Shown one piece after another: positions 12,601 to 25,033 of a DNA stretch of 64,000 nucleotides. This DNA is from Odontesthes bonariensis (lineage: Eukaryota; Chordata; Actinopteri; Atheriniformes; Atherinopsidae). Both the position numbers and the translations under genes were made by a program. Within the stretch, counting starts at the first letter, position 1. The number at the start of each line of letters is the position of its first letter. The notes below the pieces were generated by a model, which saw only the letters and a list, made by a program, of their open reading frames with translations, did no database searches and was not told the origin of the DNA. The stretch is taken from assembly GCF_027942865.1 (NCBI RefSeq), contig NC_134529.1:17846467-17910466 (forward strand), given 5' to 3'.

Positions 12601-13985
12601 TGCGGAAGGTGTTCAGCTGTAGCTGCGTGGTAGTGCTGGTGAATCATCGTGTGGAATACTCCGTGATGAGCATTATTGACGGGACTTGTGGTTGTCATGT
12701 TTCTGCGTGCGTTTCCAGGCCTGTCTCGGAGGGTCATTGTGAAAGATGCCGAGACGGGACGAACGCAGACGTACAGCGTTGGCAGCGATGTCTTGGCTCA
12801 GCAGTTTGCCCTCAGGGTGAGGCAGTTGTTATTCCAACTTCATTTAGAGTCGATGTAGATTCACTGTATGCCGTTTTTATAACGTGGCCGAGAACAACTC
12901 CAAGCAGAAGGAAATATAATACCGTCATGTGCCCAGGTTCCCGTCCTGTTTAACGGATGCAGATCGGGGGAGATTTTCAGCATCGACCTCCGGCAGCGCG
13001 GCCGCAGGGATCACAGCTGGAAAGCCAAGCGCTTCCATCAAGAATCGGCCATCACCTCCGTGCGAGTCTTGCAGGATGAGAACTACCTCCTGGCTGCTGA
13101 CATGCTGGGCCAGGTCAGATTATTATATTCAAATGAGTCCTCCTCCTAAACTGTTGATGACTTATTTTGGTTTCCGGTGATAGCGATGCGTTTTTAATCA
13201 ATATCGTATTCATGATGCTCTGGTCCTGCGATTTGGATAGCGACAGGAAGGAATTGTTTGGAAAAGCTAAGAGACTGAATCGTTTTGAACCTAACCGCTT
13301 TTTGAACCGATGCGCAGATCAAGCTGTGGGATGTACGAGTGACAAAGCCAGTGCAGGAGTATAAAGGACATTACAATGAGCATGCCTACCTTCCCATCCA
13401 TGTCAATGAGCGTGAAGGGCTTCTGTTGGCAGGTAGGAGACTAAAATGAATCTGTATGGAAAGCCAAAAGCACCATCATTTGTTTTCCCTCATTAAAAGG
13501 TTACAGAAATGTTTTGTGGTTATTCCAAACAGACGGAGGGGCTTAACTGCTGTAAAACTTGACTTTTTTTGCTAAGGGCATAATTTTAATGCAAATTATA
13601 TGAAGAAAAACAACTGTCAGATTATGTCTCTTTTGGCTTCCCATATTTAGTTATACTCACTAAGATTTAAACGATGCCAGACGTCCACTGTTTAACTGAC
13701 TCGCCTTTACTTCCCACAGTGGGTCAAGATTGCTACACGAGGCTGTGGAGCCTAAAGGACGGCCACCTTCTGCGGACCATCCCGTCCCCTCATCCAGCTG
13801 CAAACGACATGATCCCAAGCGTCGTCTTCTCCTCCAATTTAGGCGGCTGCAGGGGTCTCCCAGGGCTGCTCATGGCCGTCAAACACGACCTGTACTACTT
13901 TCCGTACAACACCGACTACCAGGAGGGAGGAGAGGTGGTGGCCGGACTCGAGGAACAGAGTGGAAATGCCTTTTCTAACAGATGA
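9649..13985 (+). CDS. dcaf4: DDB1- and CUL4-associated factor 4 (WDR21-type WD-repeat protein)
   Basis: DCAF4 is a WD40 substrate receptor or adaptor for CUL4-DDB1 ubiquitin ligases. Coding exons: 9649-9761, 9867-9991, 10227-10384, 10603-10685, 11022-11124, 11252-11395, 11540-11589, 12095-12174, 12442-12534, 12719-12816, 12937-13113, 13318-13432, 13720-13985. All phases join without a stop, giving 534 aa (human about 495). A basic N-terminus starts [13 protein letters not shown] Ser-rich linker precedes the family hallmark [20 protein letters not shown] (about residues 82-101). WD-repeat blades fill the second half, with LWDVR and a final [12 protein letters not shown] blade. Intron 7 has U12-type splice signals. 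Possible polyadenylation signals are AATAAA at 14921 and 15153. It is convergent with zfyve1 and divergent from dpf3, as in human. Confidence 0.96.
11590..12094 (+). other. dcaf4 intron 7, U12-type (minor spliceosome) intron
   Basis: The donor reads TT/GTATCCTTCC, matching the U12 consensus RTATCCTT. Near the acceptor, TTCCTTGAC at 12070-12078 matches the U12 branch-site consensus TTCCTTRAC, with the presumptive branch adenosine at 12077, 17 nt before the acceptor end at 12094. Splicing here joins DSHVL to [12 protein letters not shown], in register with human DCAF4. Confidence 0.8.
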
Positions 13986-16736
13986 CCGTTTTCATTTTTT
14001 TTTTTTTTTTCCCAGATGAATAAGGGGTGTTTAAAATTGTGCTTTGACTAACTCATCAGCCAATATGCAGTCCATTTAAAATAAGTTCCGACGACTCCTG
14101 GGTGCTGTCAAAATGTTGAAATTAATGCTGTCCTATGCCGCCTTCAACACCTTTTTGTTGTTCTTAATGGAAAACTTCACGAGGCCGGAGGAGAACTCGT
14201 GGGGACTGACGGGGCAACTTAGTCAGACTCCACTTTGACTGTGCTGTGCGACCGTTTCTGCTGTGGTGAACTCGCATGATCTGAAGCCGGACTACAAAGC
14301 GTGGATCTTCGGCCCTGGATACTTTTTAAAGGCAGCAAAGTAACTTTTTTACAGCGAGCGGAGCGGTTTTTCAGGGTTTATGTTTTGTTTTTTTTCCTCG
14401 ACTCGACCTGAATGAAATCTGCAGAGTTTAGATGCCTCCGGTTGCGTTTTAAGTCCATTTGTGATCAGATCTCCTCAGATGCATGTTAATGTCAGGCGTA
14501 AAAAGAGCCGTGGACGCCCAACCCCGTGCAATCTTTAACCTTTTTTTTTTTTGTTGCTTTCAGTTTATAGAAAAGTGGGCAACACTGTGAAAAATATCAC
14601 TTCATCCGATTTAAAGGTCCCTTTATGTTCATTTTACACCACTCCTTGTTCCAGATTAGAAGTGTTGGTGCTTCTAAACACCAGTATGTCACCTTGGTTC
14701 TCCTTTATTTTCTTTTTTTTTTTAATGCCATTTCCTTTAAAGTCCCAACTAGATTGATGATTTTATACAAAACGATGGCCCATCCTTTTGTATATCGCTG
14801 CAGCAAATAATCGGATGGCACCTTTACATGTACTGAAGCACCTTTTTCGTGTTGCGAGAATTCAACCAGTGACCACTTTGGATGCTTTCATTCACTCAGT
14901 TAGGAATCTTCTTTATCCAAAATAAAGACTGGACTGGAAAGATGGCCTAAAAATTACATTTGAATCTCAGAGGAATGTTCTTTTTTTTTTTTGACTACAG
15001 AAGTGCTGCGTTCTTCCAGAAGTGCACTTACTTGCGACATGGCTGCCGATGATTTAATAGGGATTTAGGATGATAGTAATCCAATTTTAAAAGCAATGAT
15101 CTGTGTGGGTTGTAAATCATTGTGCTTTCTAACTGTCATGCCGTGGTCCGAGAATAAATCTTTTAGAGAACATGCTCACCAGTTGCATCATTGTTGCGCT
15201 GCAATGACACACACACACACACACACAGATAAGAGTTTCTGCAGTTTTAATACTTACTGTATGAGAATACATAAACATGAGTTATTGACTGGTTCCGTGT
15301 GATATAAGGTGATCGTCACTTACTGAGATAGAAGCAGCGGTAAGCGAATTCTCTGACTCGAGTCAAAGTCGGCCATTTCAGCTTATGTGTCGACTTCACA
15401 ACCAAAGCCGACTCTCACACAGTCAAATCTCTATATCCAGGCCTTTAGTGAAACGCCCGACTGCATCGTGTGTCATATCTATATGATATCCAGTCGCAAT
15501 GCATGCAAACACGGCTTATTCGGCGCTGCGGCTCGTCAAAAGTTCCCAGCTAACCAGCCGCGCGGCCTGAGTTGACGAGTAAAGATTACTCCTCAGATAG
15601 CCTGTTTTGAGGGGCCAGCCTCAAGACTAAAGTCTTTTCTGTGCCTTATTGCTACTGTGAGCCAGCCACTCTATAAAAGCAGTCCCTGTTGCATTTGATT
15701 CTGCCGCAGTCAAACTAGTCTTGTGAAAGTTTTGATAGTAGTTTTGACATTTAAAAGCGATATAATCGAAACATTTCCCTGTTGCAGTAAACTATCCCCA
15801 ACATATTCCGTGTAAAAGTGACGCAGTTATGGTGGACAGCGTTATTAAGGCCGTTGTCTTGTCATCGGCCCGTTTAGGTGCACGACCACACAGGAACAAG
15901 GGATGATGTAGGTAGTCTTGCTAGTTTTACTAAGTAATTATACGATATGGAATGCATCTTGATGCTACAGTACACCAGCGCCTTCCGACTGTTCTAATAT
16001 GACCCCTCGTGAGTTAAAAGGGTGGCAAGAGAGGTAATGCCGTCAGGGCTGAGGGAAGGGTTGGAGGAAAACAGCTTCAGAATTGTTCAGACAAGTATAA
16101 ATCTTAAATGTGCTTAAAACTTCCCAGGGTTTTCCATCCTAAAAAGCCAATCCTGACCTTTAGCTAAAAGAGATCCTGCAGAAACCCATCTTACAACAAG
16201 TCATGGCTACAGTCAGTATAATATCAGTCAGTACTCCTCTTTTGAAACGGTTTAAACGAGTAGCTCAGAACTAGAGGAAAAAGGTGCTAATAGTACTAGT
16301 GTGTCAAACTGGCAGGGATTGTCAAAAAGGGGCAAAGGATTTGTGTGCCCAAACACAATTCTGAAAGGATCTATTAAAGAGGACACGTGGAAAGTCGCTT
16401 GAAGTCAGCTGCAATCGAGCGTGATCTTTTCTCCGAGTAGTTTTGTCTCCCGTCTTTTTGTAATTTCAAGTCTCGCTCTGACTGGTATACCTCACAGTGT
16501 AAATAATAAGCATATCAAAATCAAATAATAATAATAAAAAAAAAGATAAAATCAAGGGACTGAAATGCCAGCGTTAAAAAGTAATAAACATCAGTCCAAC
16601 TTCCCACAGTCTAAAGGCAGCTAGAAAACTCCAATTGAAGTATTTTATCCAGACTCGAAATGTTCTCCCTTCCAGTTTTTCCGCGGTGGCTCGCGTCTTT
16701 AACCGTTCCTGCTCTGACCCCCTGCTTCCTGTCCTG
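13986..16736. other. dcaf4-zfyve1 convergent 3' region
   Basis: Non-coding interval between the stop codons of two convergent genes. It should hold the dcaf4 3' UTR (AATAAA at 14921-14926 and 15153-15158 are candidates) and the zfyve1 3' UTR. I found no clear TTTATT (minus-strand AATAAA) close to the zfyve1 stop. A short AC repeat lies near 15208-15226. No other gene is visible. Confidence 0.55.
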
Positions 16737-19700
16737 CTAGAGGTCCCCAGGTTTCTGGGTGCATCCGTTACAAACCCGGACCGGGTGGTCCCAACCGCGG
16801 GATGGCACGGGGCGGCGTTCCTGAGAGCAGTCATCGCACACGCCCTGGCCGCAGGCGCGACAGTGGTGGATGGACAGACGTGGCGTGAACTCCCTTTGGC
16901 ACTCGCAGCAGGACTGGATGTCCTGATCTGGGACCCAGTAGGCCGGGCGAGCTGCATCCTTCACTAGGCCTGGAGACCCCCGTGAAAAAAGGCACTAGTT
17001 AGCATGGCTCTCATTTGGTTTCAACATCATTTAACCATCCTTTTTAATTTGTGATATTTTCAGTTTGAAGTGTTCGTTGTACTGATAATGCAGGCAGAAC
17101 TTGTGCTCACCGAGAGGGATGTCGATGGCGCCAACTACAGCACCCAAAGTGTTCTGAACAGCCTCTCCAACCTTCCTGGCTATCAGGGTGCCTCCCTCTT
17201 CCTCCAAGGCAGCATCCAGTAACTCTACAGCAGGGCAAAATTTAGTCAGATACAAGAATCCGATCCAGGAAACCTTGAAAAAAACCGACGCACGGTGGTC
17301 AAACTTTGTCTCATTCAAATATGGAGATTAGTATATATACCGACCGGTTGAGATGCCCCTGTTGTGGAAGCACGCATCGCAGACTCTGACGGGTGCGAGG
17401 CCCCAGCCTCTCTCCGGGACTGGCCGGGCTTTAGAGGAGCAGGCGTCACAGAAACCCTCCCCACAGGCACGACAGTGGTGCTTAGTGTCGTTGGGCTGGA
17501 ACTCCTCAGCGCATTTCTGACAATTCTGCAACAAATGAGAGATGCATTTAGGGAAAAAAATGACATACCCGAGCTTACAGCCAGTTGTCGCCTTGTAAAG
17601 AGCACTGGTGATAAATATCTTCTGCATCGTCTTGTTAAACTCATTCGATCATCCCTGGGTTGTGTCTTAAATGCTGTGCTTCGGGCAGAGAAATCCACAG
17701 AATAAGACTTTTTGTGCTCGTATTATTTTAGACTTCTCGTAACACTTTTTTGGCTACGCACCAGGATAAGGGAGTTGGGCTTCCAATAGGTGGGAGCGAT
17801 CTGGTCGGTGAGCCAGGAGGTGACCGCTTTGGCAGGTTTGACGCTGAGTTCAGACACGGACTGAGAAATGTATTTGACTCCGTCCAACAACCTCTGCGCG
17901 GCATTGTTGTTGTCTTTCAGAAAACCGTCCGACTGAAAAGAGAGCAAACGCAGCAAGTCACGGCGCATGTTCCCAGCAGACAATTTAAATCACATTTGAA
18001 GAAGGGTAACTCAAAGTAACATGACAACCTCCGACTGTACATTTCTAAAAGGCAGCACAGTAGATTCACGCTTCGCTGGCATTTTCATTTCAACGCTCAT
18101 CTTTTGACCAATCACTTTGATTAATGCTGTTGTGTGAGAGTCTCCTCGACGCCTACATTCCCCCATGCAACCCTTTAAGAGGATTTGACTTAGAGGTCTT
18201 TGAAGTCTTGGCTTCAATTTTTTCTCCGTTTGGTTTTAAGCGGAATCTAATTCACTTCGTTCCACTGTGGCCTTACCCCGGGCCAGATGTGCTGGATCTC
18301 CGTCCTGACCACTGTTTCCACAGGGTCCTGGTTACCATACCAGTACTGCCTGCTTCTGTAGATTACAGCGCAGTTGGGACACTCAATTACATATCTGGAC
18401 AAAGACAATAAAAACAGATCGCTTTCAGCCTCAAGTGGACAGACTGTGGCGCAGCATTTTTTTTTATATATATATATAGCAATTAACAAGCTAACAATGA
18501 CTGTGGAACGCACAATGAAATGTTTGCCAATGCTTTATTTTTTACTTGAATCAGATTTGTGCTGGAAATGAAGCGGTTTTCAATCATCTTCCAAAGGTTT
18601 CTGTGCACTCACCCCGACCAGGCGTAGATGGCCAGGCCAAACCACGGTGAGTCAGAGGAGGCTGTCGTTTTGGGAACCACTATTACTTCCTTTCCTCCTT
18701 CATAGCAGGCCTGAGGAGTTCAGCACAGACGCTTACAACCTTGACAAAACAGGCGTACTTCACCACATGCACGCGCGCCGGTGTGCTTGTACTCGCCTTG
18801 CAAGTGTAGATGCGGTTGTCGTACTGTGCAGAGTAGCGGCAACGATGTTTGGCTTCATGGTCGAGTTCTTCCTTCAGATGATTCATGCTTCTCTTACAGC
18901 CTGACCTGAAAAAAAAAAAAAAAGAGGTCACCGAGTCAGAGACAAAGAGACAGAAAAAATAAAATTTCACTAATGAGCTCAGCGTGGATGAATGAAAGCT
19001 GATTGGAGGATGCTTCCGACATGCTGCTGTAGCAACTCAGGATTTCTTGAAGGGTGAAGAATATTCGGAGATGGACGAGTCGGTAACCTGATCTCAACCA
19101 GATGGGGCCGCATTTACGCGCCGAAGACCAAACTAACTTTAGACTGCTGCTGTAACAGCTGAGAATGTTTTTTTCTGTGTTTTGCAAAGACCAATTTCTG
19201 CTTAGTCACAGTGAGCAGAGAGACACATACCCACAGCTGAGGCAGATGCTGGAGCAGGTGAAGTACTCATCCGGAAAGAAGGAGTTGCTGGTCATATGCT
19301 CATCTGTAATATCTCCACTGAAGCGCTCACTCAGGGCCTGAAACAACGAGGAGATTTGAAGATGTGAGATATCCCATTACGACATGATACAGACACATTG
19401 TTGGAAGCAAGCATAGCTACCTGCAGGGCCTTGTAGATGACACTTGCAGAACGTGGCGAGCGGGTGGTGTTGTTATCCAGCTGGTGCTCCAGGCTGTGCA
19501 GCAAACCGCTGAAGTCCGTGGGAGGGTTGTAGGTCCGAGTCCCGCGGTACTGGATGGAGCTGAAAGCTTCCGGAAACAGGCTCAGTTTCCTGAAACGTTC
19601 CTGGAGCAAACGGTCGGCCGATTCAGACGGTTTGTCTAAATTTGGACAACATACACAGACGGAGTCAAACGGAGAACAAAGGAATGGGATGCATTCCAGT

Positions 19701-20895
19701 TGTCAGTATGGTAAAAGCATGAACGGGGTTGATACCTGATCCTAGCAGCTTGGTGTGGACGGTCTCATGGAAGATGATCACCGCAGGGCCCAGGGTGGAC
19801 AACGGAACGTCCAGGCCACAGCGGGTCGTAGTCGCCTTCAGCTCCCTTGTGAAATGTTTCAAGTAGGCGTCTGATGCATCACCGAGGAACTTGAAGAGAT
19901 CGTCATGGAGACGGTCAGCGTGTGTTCGGTAGATAACCACATCAGAGATAGCCAGTACCTTGAGGAGAAGACGTGTTCGTTGACCCTGATTAGCTCCTGA
20001 TGAGTGAAAAAAAGATGGTTGTTAATGTTTTTTTTTTTTATATCTCACAAAATTAAGAAAAATCAGTTTTATGTCTCGTACCAGCGCCAAGCAACCCTTC
20101 GGTGTCGATGACCACCACCCTGTGCAGAGGGTCCATAGCTGCCCAAACACCCACAGTACAGGAATCTTGGGTGGGGGAGGTTTTGAACACTTCTCTTCCA
20201 AGAAAGAAGGTATGGTTCAGCGTATGGGATTTGCCCTCCCCGGTGTTGCCAAAGATGGAGACCACCTTCAGGAGCTCATCTGGTTGGCAGTCCAGTCTGC
20301 TAACAAAGTCCTCCTCATCCTTCATCTGGGAATCCAGACAAAATCATCTTCTGTATCATAACATGACAAAAAATGTTGTGCTGCTAAGTGTTTGATTGGT
20401 TTTTCAGGCGCCTACCTGCATCTCTTCCTTCTCATCAACTAGCAGGAAGCTGCACACCTTCTCCAGCTTGGATTTGAGGATCTCCATCTCCGTCTCCCCA
20501 GCAGTAACACCGCTGTCCTGAGGAGCTTTGGCAGGAGGATACGGTATCAGAGGGTGCTTCCTCTTGTTGACTCCACCATGAGTGCGTCTCTGGCAATCCA
20601 AACACAGGTTGATCTTACAGCCTTGGCAGCGTACCACAGCTCTGAGTCTGACAGCGCAGCTGTTGTCACCTTTGCAGGAGTCACAGAAGGGAACGTGGCC
20701 CGGTGTGATCCGAACCCGGTCATGATTCCTCATACGCTCCTGACGATGGAGCTCCAGTTCACAGCGGGCACACTGCAAGCTGCCGCATTCATCACATTCA
20801 AACGCAGCCTCATCTGACCCACCACAGGCATAACTCTCCTGACAGACGAGCACTGGGTTCAATCCTTTATCCACAGCTGGACTTGGACCACTCAT
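16737..20895 (-). CDS. zfyve1: Zinc finger FYVE domain-containing protein 1 (DFCP1)
   Basis: ZFYVE1/DFCP1 binds PI3P on ER-derived omegasomes and lipid droplets through tandem FYVE domains and has an N-terminal nucleotide-binding module. Coding exons, from the start: 20416-20895, 20082-20325, 19736-19996, 19421-19635, 19231-19337, 18797-18905, 18613-18710, 18277-18394, 17762-17932, 17345-17525, 17111-17224, 16737-16969. All phases join, giving 776 aa (human 777). Residues 1-130 hold Cys/His pairs of a B-box-like zinc region. The P-loop GNTGEGKS is at about 186-193. A middle Cys-rich segment includes CLSCGSGCKRS. FYVE 1 (about 602-655, TKHHCRACGEGFC) and FYVE 2 (about 715-770, SIHHCRACGQGVC) end the protein at QKPGDL. 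Intron 6 uses a GC donor. The first coding exon probably begins at 20902 (acceptor CTCAG), leaving 7 nt of 5' UTR. Confidence 0.97.
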
Positions 20896-20902
20896 GTTAA
20901 AC

Positions 20903-22562
20903 CTGAGGACAGGCTGTTACCCCTAGTTTTGATAACAAATGGGGACCTTAACTTCAGGTGGACCTGCGAATAACAGGGATTCCAAAACCAGCGTACAGGA
21001 GGACATACGTTTATGATACCTTTAGGTAAATCTCTATGAGCAAGTGTCATGTAACCTTTTTGTTCAAATCCCTACAAAAATAAATTCTAATTCACTCATA
21101 CCCAAAATGACTTACTTACTACTATAGCTTACTACTGATTGATGTAATAACTGGTTCATATTAATATAACTAATCAAAAGTAAGTAAACTCGTAACCCTT
21201 AATGACTTTTTTTTGTTTGGGCATAACAGCTTGCTCGCTAGTATTAGCAGCCCCGCATCTTTTGTCTTGTTGTAAAGACGCTTCAACTCGACAAACGATG
21301 CCAAGTTTCTAGTTATTATAGCCCTGTATGCTCGTCATAACACACCGTGATACTCAATAATACACGGTCGTTCGCTAACATTGGTTACAACACAAAGTTA
21401 AACACTCCTGATGAAACAAACAACCTTCATTTCGGTCCGCTGACCTAGCAGTTGCTAACAGTCCGACGGGACGCTTCGTCAACTAAAACGCTGCCTCGAC
21501 ACAGTCTAAAACCGGACGCGTCCCCTATCTTGCACCATCCTGCCGACTGCCACATATAGCTAACGTCGGGGAGAAAGTTAACCGGCCGAGCTAAGCTACG
21601 TTGTATCAGCAACTCCTAGTAGATGTTGTTGCTTTTACATCAGCTGATCGGCTTGTTTTTACCCAGAGGTCAAAAGTCGTAGAAATACATTGCATTTTGG
21701 GAAATGAAGGATTTCCTATTTGCACGGAGAGCCGGTCTCTAAGGACGAGGGATATTTAACTATAATCATAGTACACTTGCTAGCATTCACTCCCCGCTTG
21801 AAATCTGAAAGTATCCCTACAAAAGCAACTTAGCAATTTTAAAAAGCGAAAAGAACGAGTATTGCCAAATTGGATCAGTCAGGACGTTTTCTTTAGCTGT
21901 AATTGGTGGGTCTGTTGTCGCCTAACAAAATAACAGCCAATCACAAGAGAACGTTCATCGAGCTAAGTATCAACATTACCCACAATTCTTTGCTCTTTCC
22001 AGCTTCCTTAGGGTCCGTTTGTGTTATATACCCGCGCACACCGAACCGACATGGCCAGCTAAACACAAACACTGAAATTGACACACATTTCGTCATACAT
22101 TATGATACGAGCCGATACAGCCTATGAATGACCCATAAGTGCTACATTTATAAGTGCATTTAATATCTAAATTTTTACGAAAGCAGTTTGCTGCCTTTTA
22201 CAGGAGCTCAGCAGCGCTCGTTGAAGCTCCAACTTCTCTAAGGATGCCCCGGTGAAGAAAATAGTGCAACCAAAGTGGAGATTGATTATTGCACCAGTAC
22301 AGCTTCACTTGTCTTTGGGATATTCCCTCTTGTTTTAGTTGTGCTTTTATTATTTTGTGATAATTTCGAGCAAGCCATATTCTTACAGTTTTATACCCTT
22401 CCCTTGTTGCTACAGTCTTATCATTGTTTTGCGTTCGTATGCCGCTGACCTCTGTTCACAACAGATAGCCGAGGTTAGCTTGTTGCTAACAGTCTGAGAA
22501 CTCAATCAATGCTCGCTTTCATTCAGCTCGTTTTTCATTAAGTTGAGGGTTTTTTATGCGCA
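20903..22562. promoter_or_regulatory. zfyve1-pigh divergent promoter region
   Basis: A 1.66-kb interval between two head-to-head genes. It should contain non-coding first exon(s) of zfyve1 on the minus strand (the coding exon is preceded by an intron acceptor at 20903) and the pigh promoter and 5' UTR on the plus strand. CpG-containing sequence is denser at about 21430-21620 than around it. I could not fix transcription starts. The open frame at 21903-22127 has no recognisable content. Confidence 0.5.
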
Positions 22563-23453
22563 ATGGAGGACGAAGTCTTCACCGACATAAGTGGAAAAGC
22601 CATATCTCTGGACTGCCACAGTCACTCTAGCTTTTGCAGGGAGTTCACTGTGAGCTCAGCCAAAATGTCCATCGGTAAGGTGACAGTGTACACCTGCTCT
22701 GTGTGGCTTATAGCCTATGTCGTGTTCTGCTTTACAGAGGTAAGACGGTGTGCTTCAGTTATCGCTAAACAAGAGCCAAATGAACGTTTTTAAAATTGAC
22801 CCTTTTCACTCCTCTTCAAGAACACGGCTGTTCTCACCAGCGCGATATTCATCACCCTGATTGGCATGATGCTTCACATCCACTTTGTCAAAGTAGACCA
22901 CGAGTCGCTTCTCATCATTGGCTCCTTGGGCATCCAGGTGTCCTCCAGCTACGCCTCAGGCCGCGAGACCACCACTTTCATTGAGATGAGCAAAATCAAA
23001 GATATTGTCATCAATGAAGCTATTTACATGGTACGCATGCACCTTTATGTCTCTGTCACTTGTGTGCAGATGTTTGGTTTTTTTTCATAATATGTGTATC
23101 TTAAGAGCATTTGGATTGATATCTAATGCATCTTTTTGCAGCATCAGATCATCTACTATCTTTGTGTGCTGTTGAATGACCCGTCAGAACATAACGCAGT
23201 GTCAGGTGTTGTGCCGTTGTTTCAGGTAAGCTTGAATTTAAGGTGTGCCCATATCTAAAAAATCCTGTTTTGGTTGAGTTTGTTGTCTTGTTTTTGTAGT
23301 CTAAATCGTTTTTTTAATACATGCAATGTTGTTAAAGGTTGACTATTTCCCTATGGGCGTCCTGTCTTTGCCTTTCAGAGCTCGAAGCCACGGCTCAACT
23401 GCTTGGTGAAAGTTTACAAAAGCTGTCAAGAGATTCTCTCAAAGTGCCAGTGA
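22563..23453 (+). CDS. pigh: Phosphatidylinositol N-acetylglucosaminyltransferase subunit H
   Basis: PIGH is a subunit of the ER GPI-GlcNAc transferase (with PIGA, PIGC, PIGQ, PIGP, PIGY), which catalyses the first step of GPI-anchor synthesis. Exons 22563-22739, 22821-23030, 23142-23225 and 23379-23453 join in phase 0 throughout and give 181 aa (human 188). A hydrophobic hairpin (VYTCSVWLIAYVVFCF, then SAIFITLIGMMLHIHFV) occupies about residues 42-83. The conserved core follows: ESLLIIGSLGIQVSSSYASG, FIEMSKIKDIVINEAIYMHQ and KPRLNCLVKVYKSCQEIL. The start MEDE agrees with the human N-terminus. The protein ends shortly after SCQEILSKCQ, without the short human tail. A candidate polyadenylation signal is AATAAA at 24959; if used, the 3' UTR spans two inverted-repeat elements. 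Confidence 0.96.
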
Positions 23454-23706
23454 CCCACCAGTCATACATAAGCAGCGTTTGTGGATGCCCAATGTTTTCT
23501 ATGTGTTTTTTCACCAGATGAAAGCAGAAAGCGTTCTTTTCCCTCTACATCTTCAAGTGATGCACAGTGTATTTTTATTTTTTTTTGGAAAATGTTTTCT
23601 CCTTATTGCTCTTATGAATACACACATGAAGGGAGGTGGATGTGTTCCTTGGCCATGTACTTTTTGATATAGTTGCTGGAATCGGCAAGGGAAAGTACCA
23701 CTGGTC

Positions 23707-23930
23707 TTAAAGGAGAACTTAGGGTTTGGGGAAAGTCGGCGTCCTTCAGACGATATTTAGATCCGCATATATCCATATAGCAGGAGTGAAGGGGGGGCAT
23801 TGGCCGATGCCCCTATATATCTAAATATCGTCCGAAGGACGCCGACTTTTACCAAACTGTTATCAGTGAGTAGATGAATGTATATTATGTCCAGGTTTAA
23901 AAAAAAACAAAAAACGAACTTCTCCTTTAA
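23707..23930. mobile_element. Short TTAA-flanked MITE with internal palindrome (element A)
   Basis: Bounded by TTAA at 23707-23710 and 23927-23930. The ends are inverted (TTAAAGGAGAA against its complement). The interior contains an inverted pair, AAGTCGGCGTCCTTC...GATATTTAGAT against ATCTAAATATC...GAAGGACGCCGACTT, around a roughly 50-bp loop. It has no coding capacity. It shares its right TTAA with element B. Whether the TTAA is a target-site duplication (piggyBac-like) or part of the ends is inference. Confidence 0.8.
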
Positions 23931-24808
23931 AGTGATAGTTCGGAGTAGATTCACCCTAGGGTCATTTGAACCGTGACATCCAGCCAAGTAGCCCACCCAA
24001 AGTTTTTCCGATCTTGGCTGAACATCAGCCGAGTTACTGAGTTATCCCGAATAGCTTAGTACAAGCGCTAATGGAACCTGGCAGTATCTCCAAAATTACC
24101 ACAGTAAAATCACATGCCATGACACCAAACTTCTACAGTAGTACAAATATGGTCTGTACTCACAAAACGATGCATTTGGAAGTTTGTACATAGTCCAGGA
24201 GTTTATTATTATCAACACAAGCCTGATAGCTTTTCTGCTGCTAAAGCTGCGTCAACGTCACTTCCTTGATCTGGGAGCTTCAAAGTAAGATGAGGGTTGA
24301 TCTACTACTGTAGACAACAAAGTATATGCTATATTCTACATGATTTTTTATGAATTTTTATGTTGTAGAGTTGTGAATTCATTTTATCAATGGAGAAATT
24401 GAGCAGCCTTGCTTTGTTGTCTACAGTAGTAGATCAACCCTCATCTTACATTGAAGCTCCCAGATCAAGGAAGTGACGTCGACGCAGCTTTAGCAGCAGA
24501 GAAGCTATTAGGCTTGTGTTGATAATAATAAACTCCTGGACTATGTACAAACTTCAAAAATATATCGTTTTGTGAGTACAGACCATATTTGTACTACTGT
24601 AGAAGTTTGGTGTCATGGCATGTGATTTTAGTGTGGTAATTTTGGAGATACTGCCAGGGTCCGTTAGCGCTTGTACTAAGCTATTCGGGATAACTCAGTA
24701 ACTCGGCTGATGTTCAGCCAAGATCGGAAAAACTTTGGGTGGGCTACTTGGCTGGATGTCACGGTTCAAATGACCCTAGGGTGAATCTACTCCGAACTAT
24801 CACTTTAA
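23927..24808. mobile_element. Long foldback element with arms of about 390 bp (element B)
   Basis: Flanked by TTAA at 23927-23930 and 24805-24808. The left arm (23931-24322) and right arm (24412-24804) are inverted complements, differing at only about ten positions by eye, and surround an 89-bp loop (24323-24411). The ends begin AGTGATAGTTCGGAG. There is no transposase frame, so it is non-autonomous. It is probably young, given arm identity of about 97%. Confidence 0.9.
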
Positions 24809-25018
24809 GACAAGTTTTGTAAACCCGTAGAGCTAAAACTTAAATTCTATTAAAGCACCTTTTAAAATCTATATACTTAGTTTTAAACTGACCAGCTATA
24901 CCAGTCCCTTTGTTTTGTTGGTATTCTTCCATTGTATTTTTTTCTCAAAAAATAACTAAATAAAACATAACTTCAAAGCTGTTTTTTTCGAGTCTTTGTG
25001 GAGTGCGCCCCGCATTTA

Positions 25019-25033
25019 CCAGTAGGGGGCAGC
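25019..25033 (+). promoter_or_regulatory. CTCF-like motif (plus orientation)
   Basis: CCAGTAGGGGGCAGC matches the core CTCF consensus CCASYAGRKGGCRS at every core position. It lies between pigh and the rhov domain. Binding is inferred from the motif only. Confidence 0.5.
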
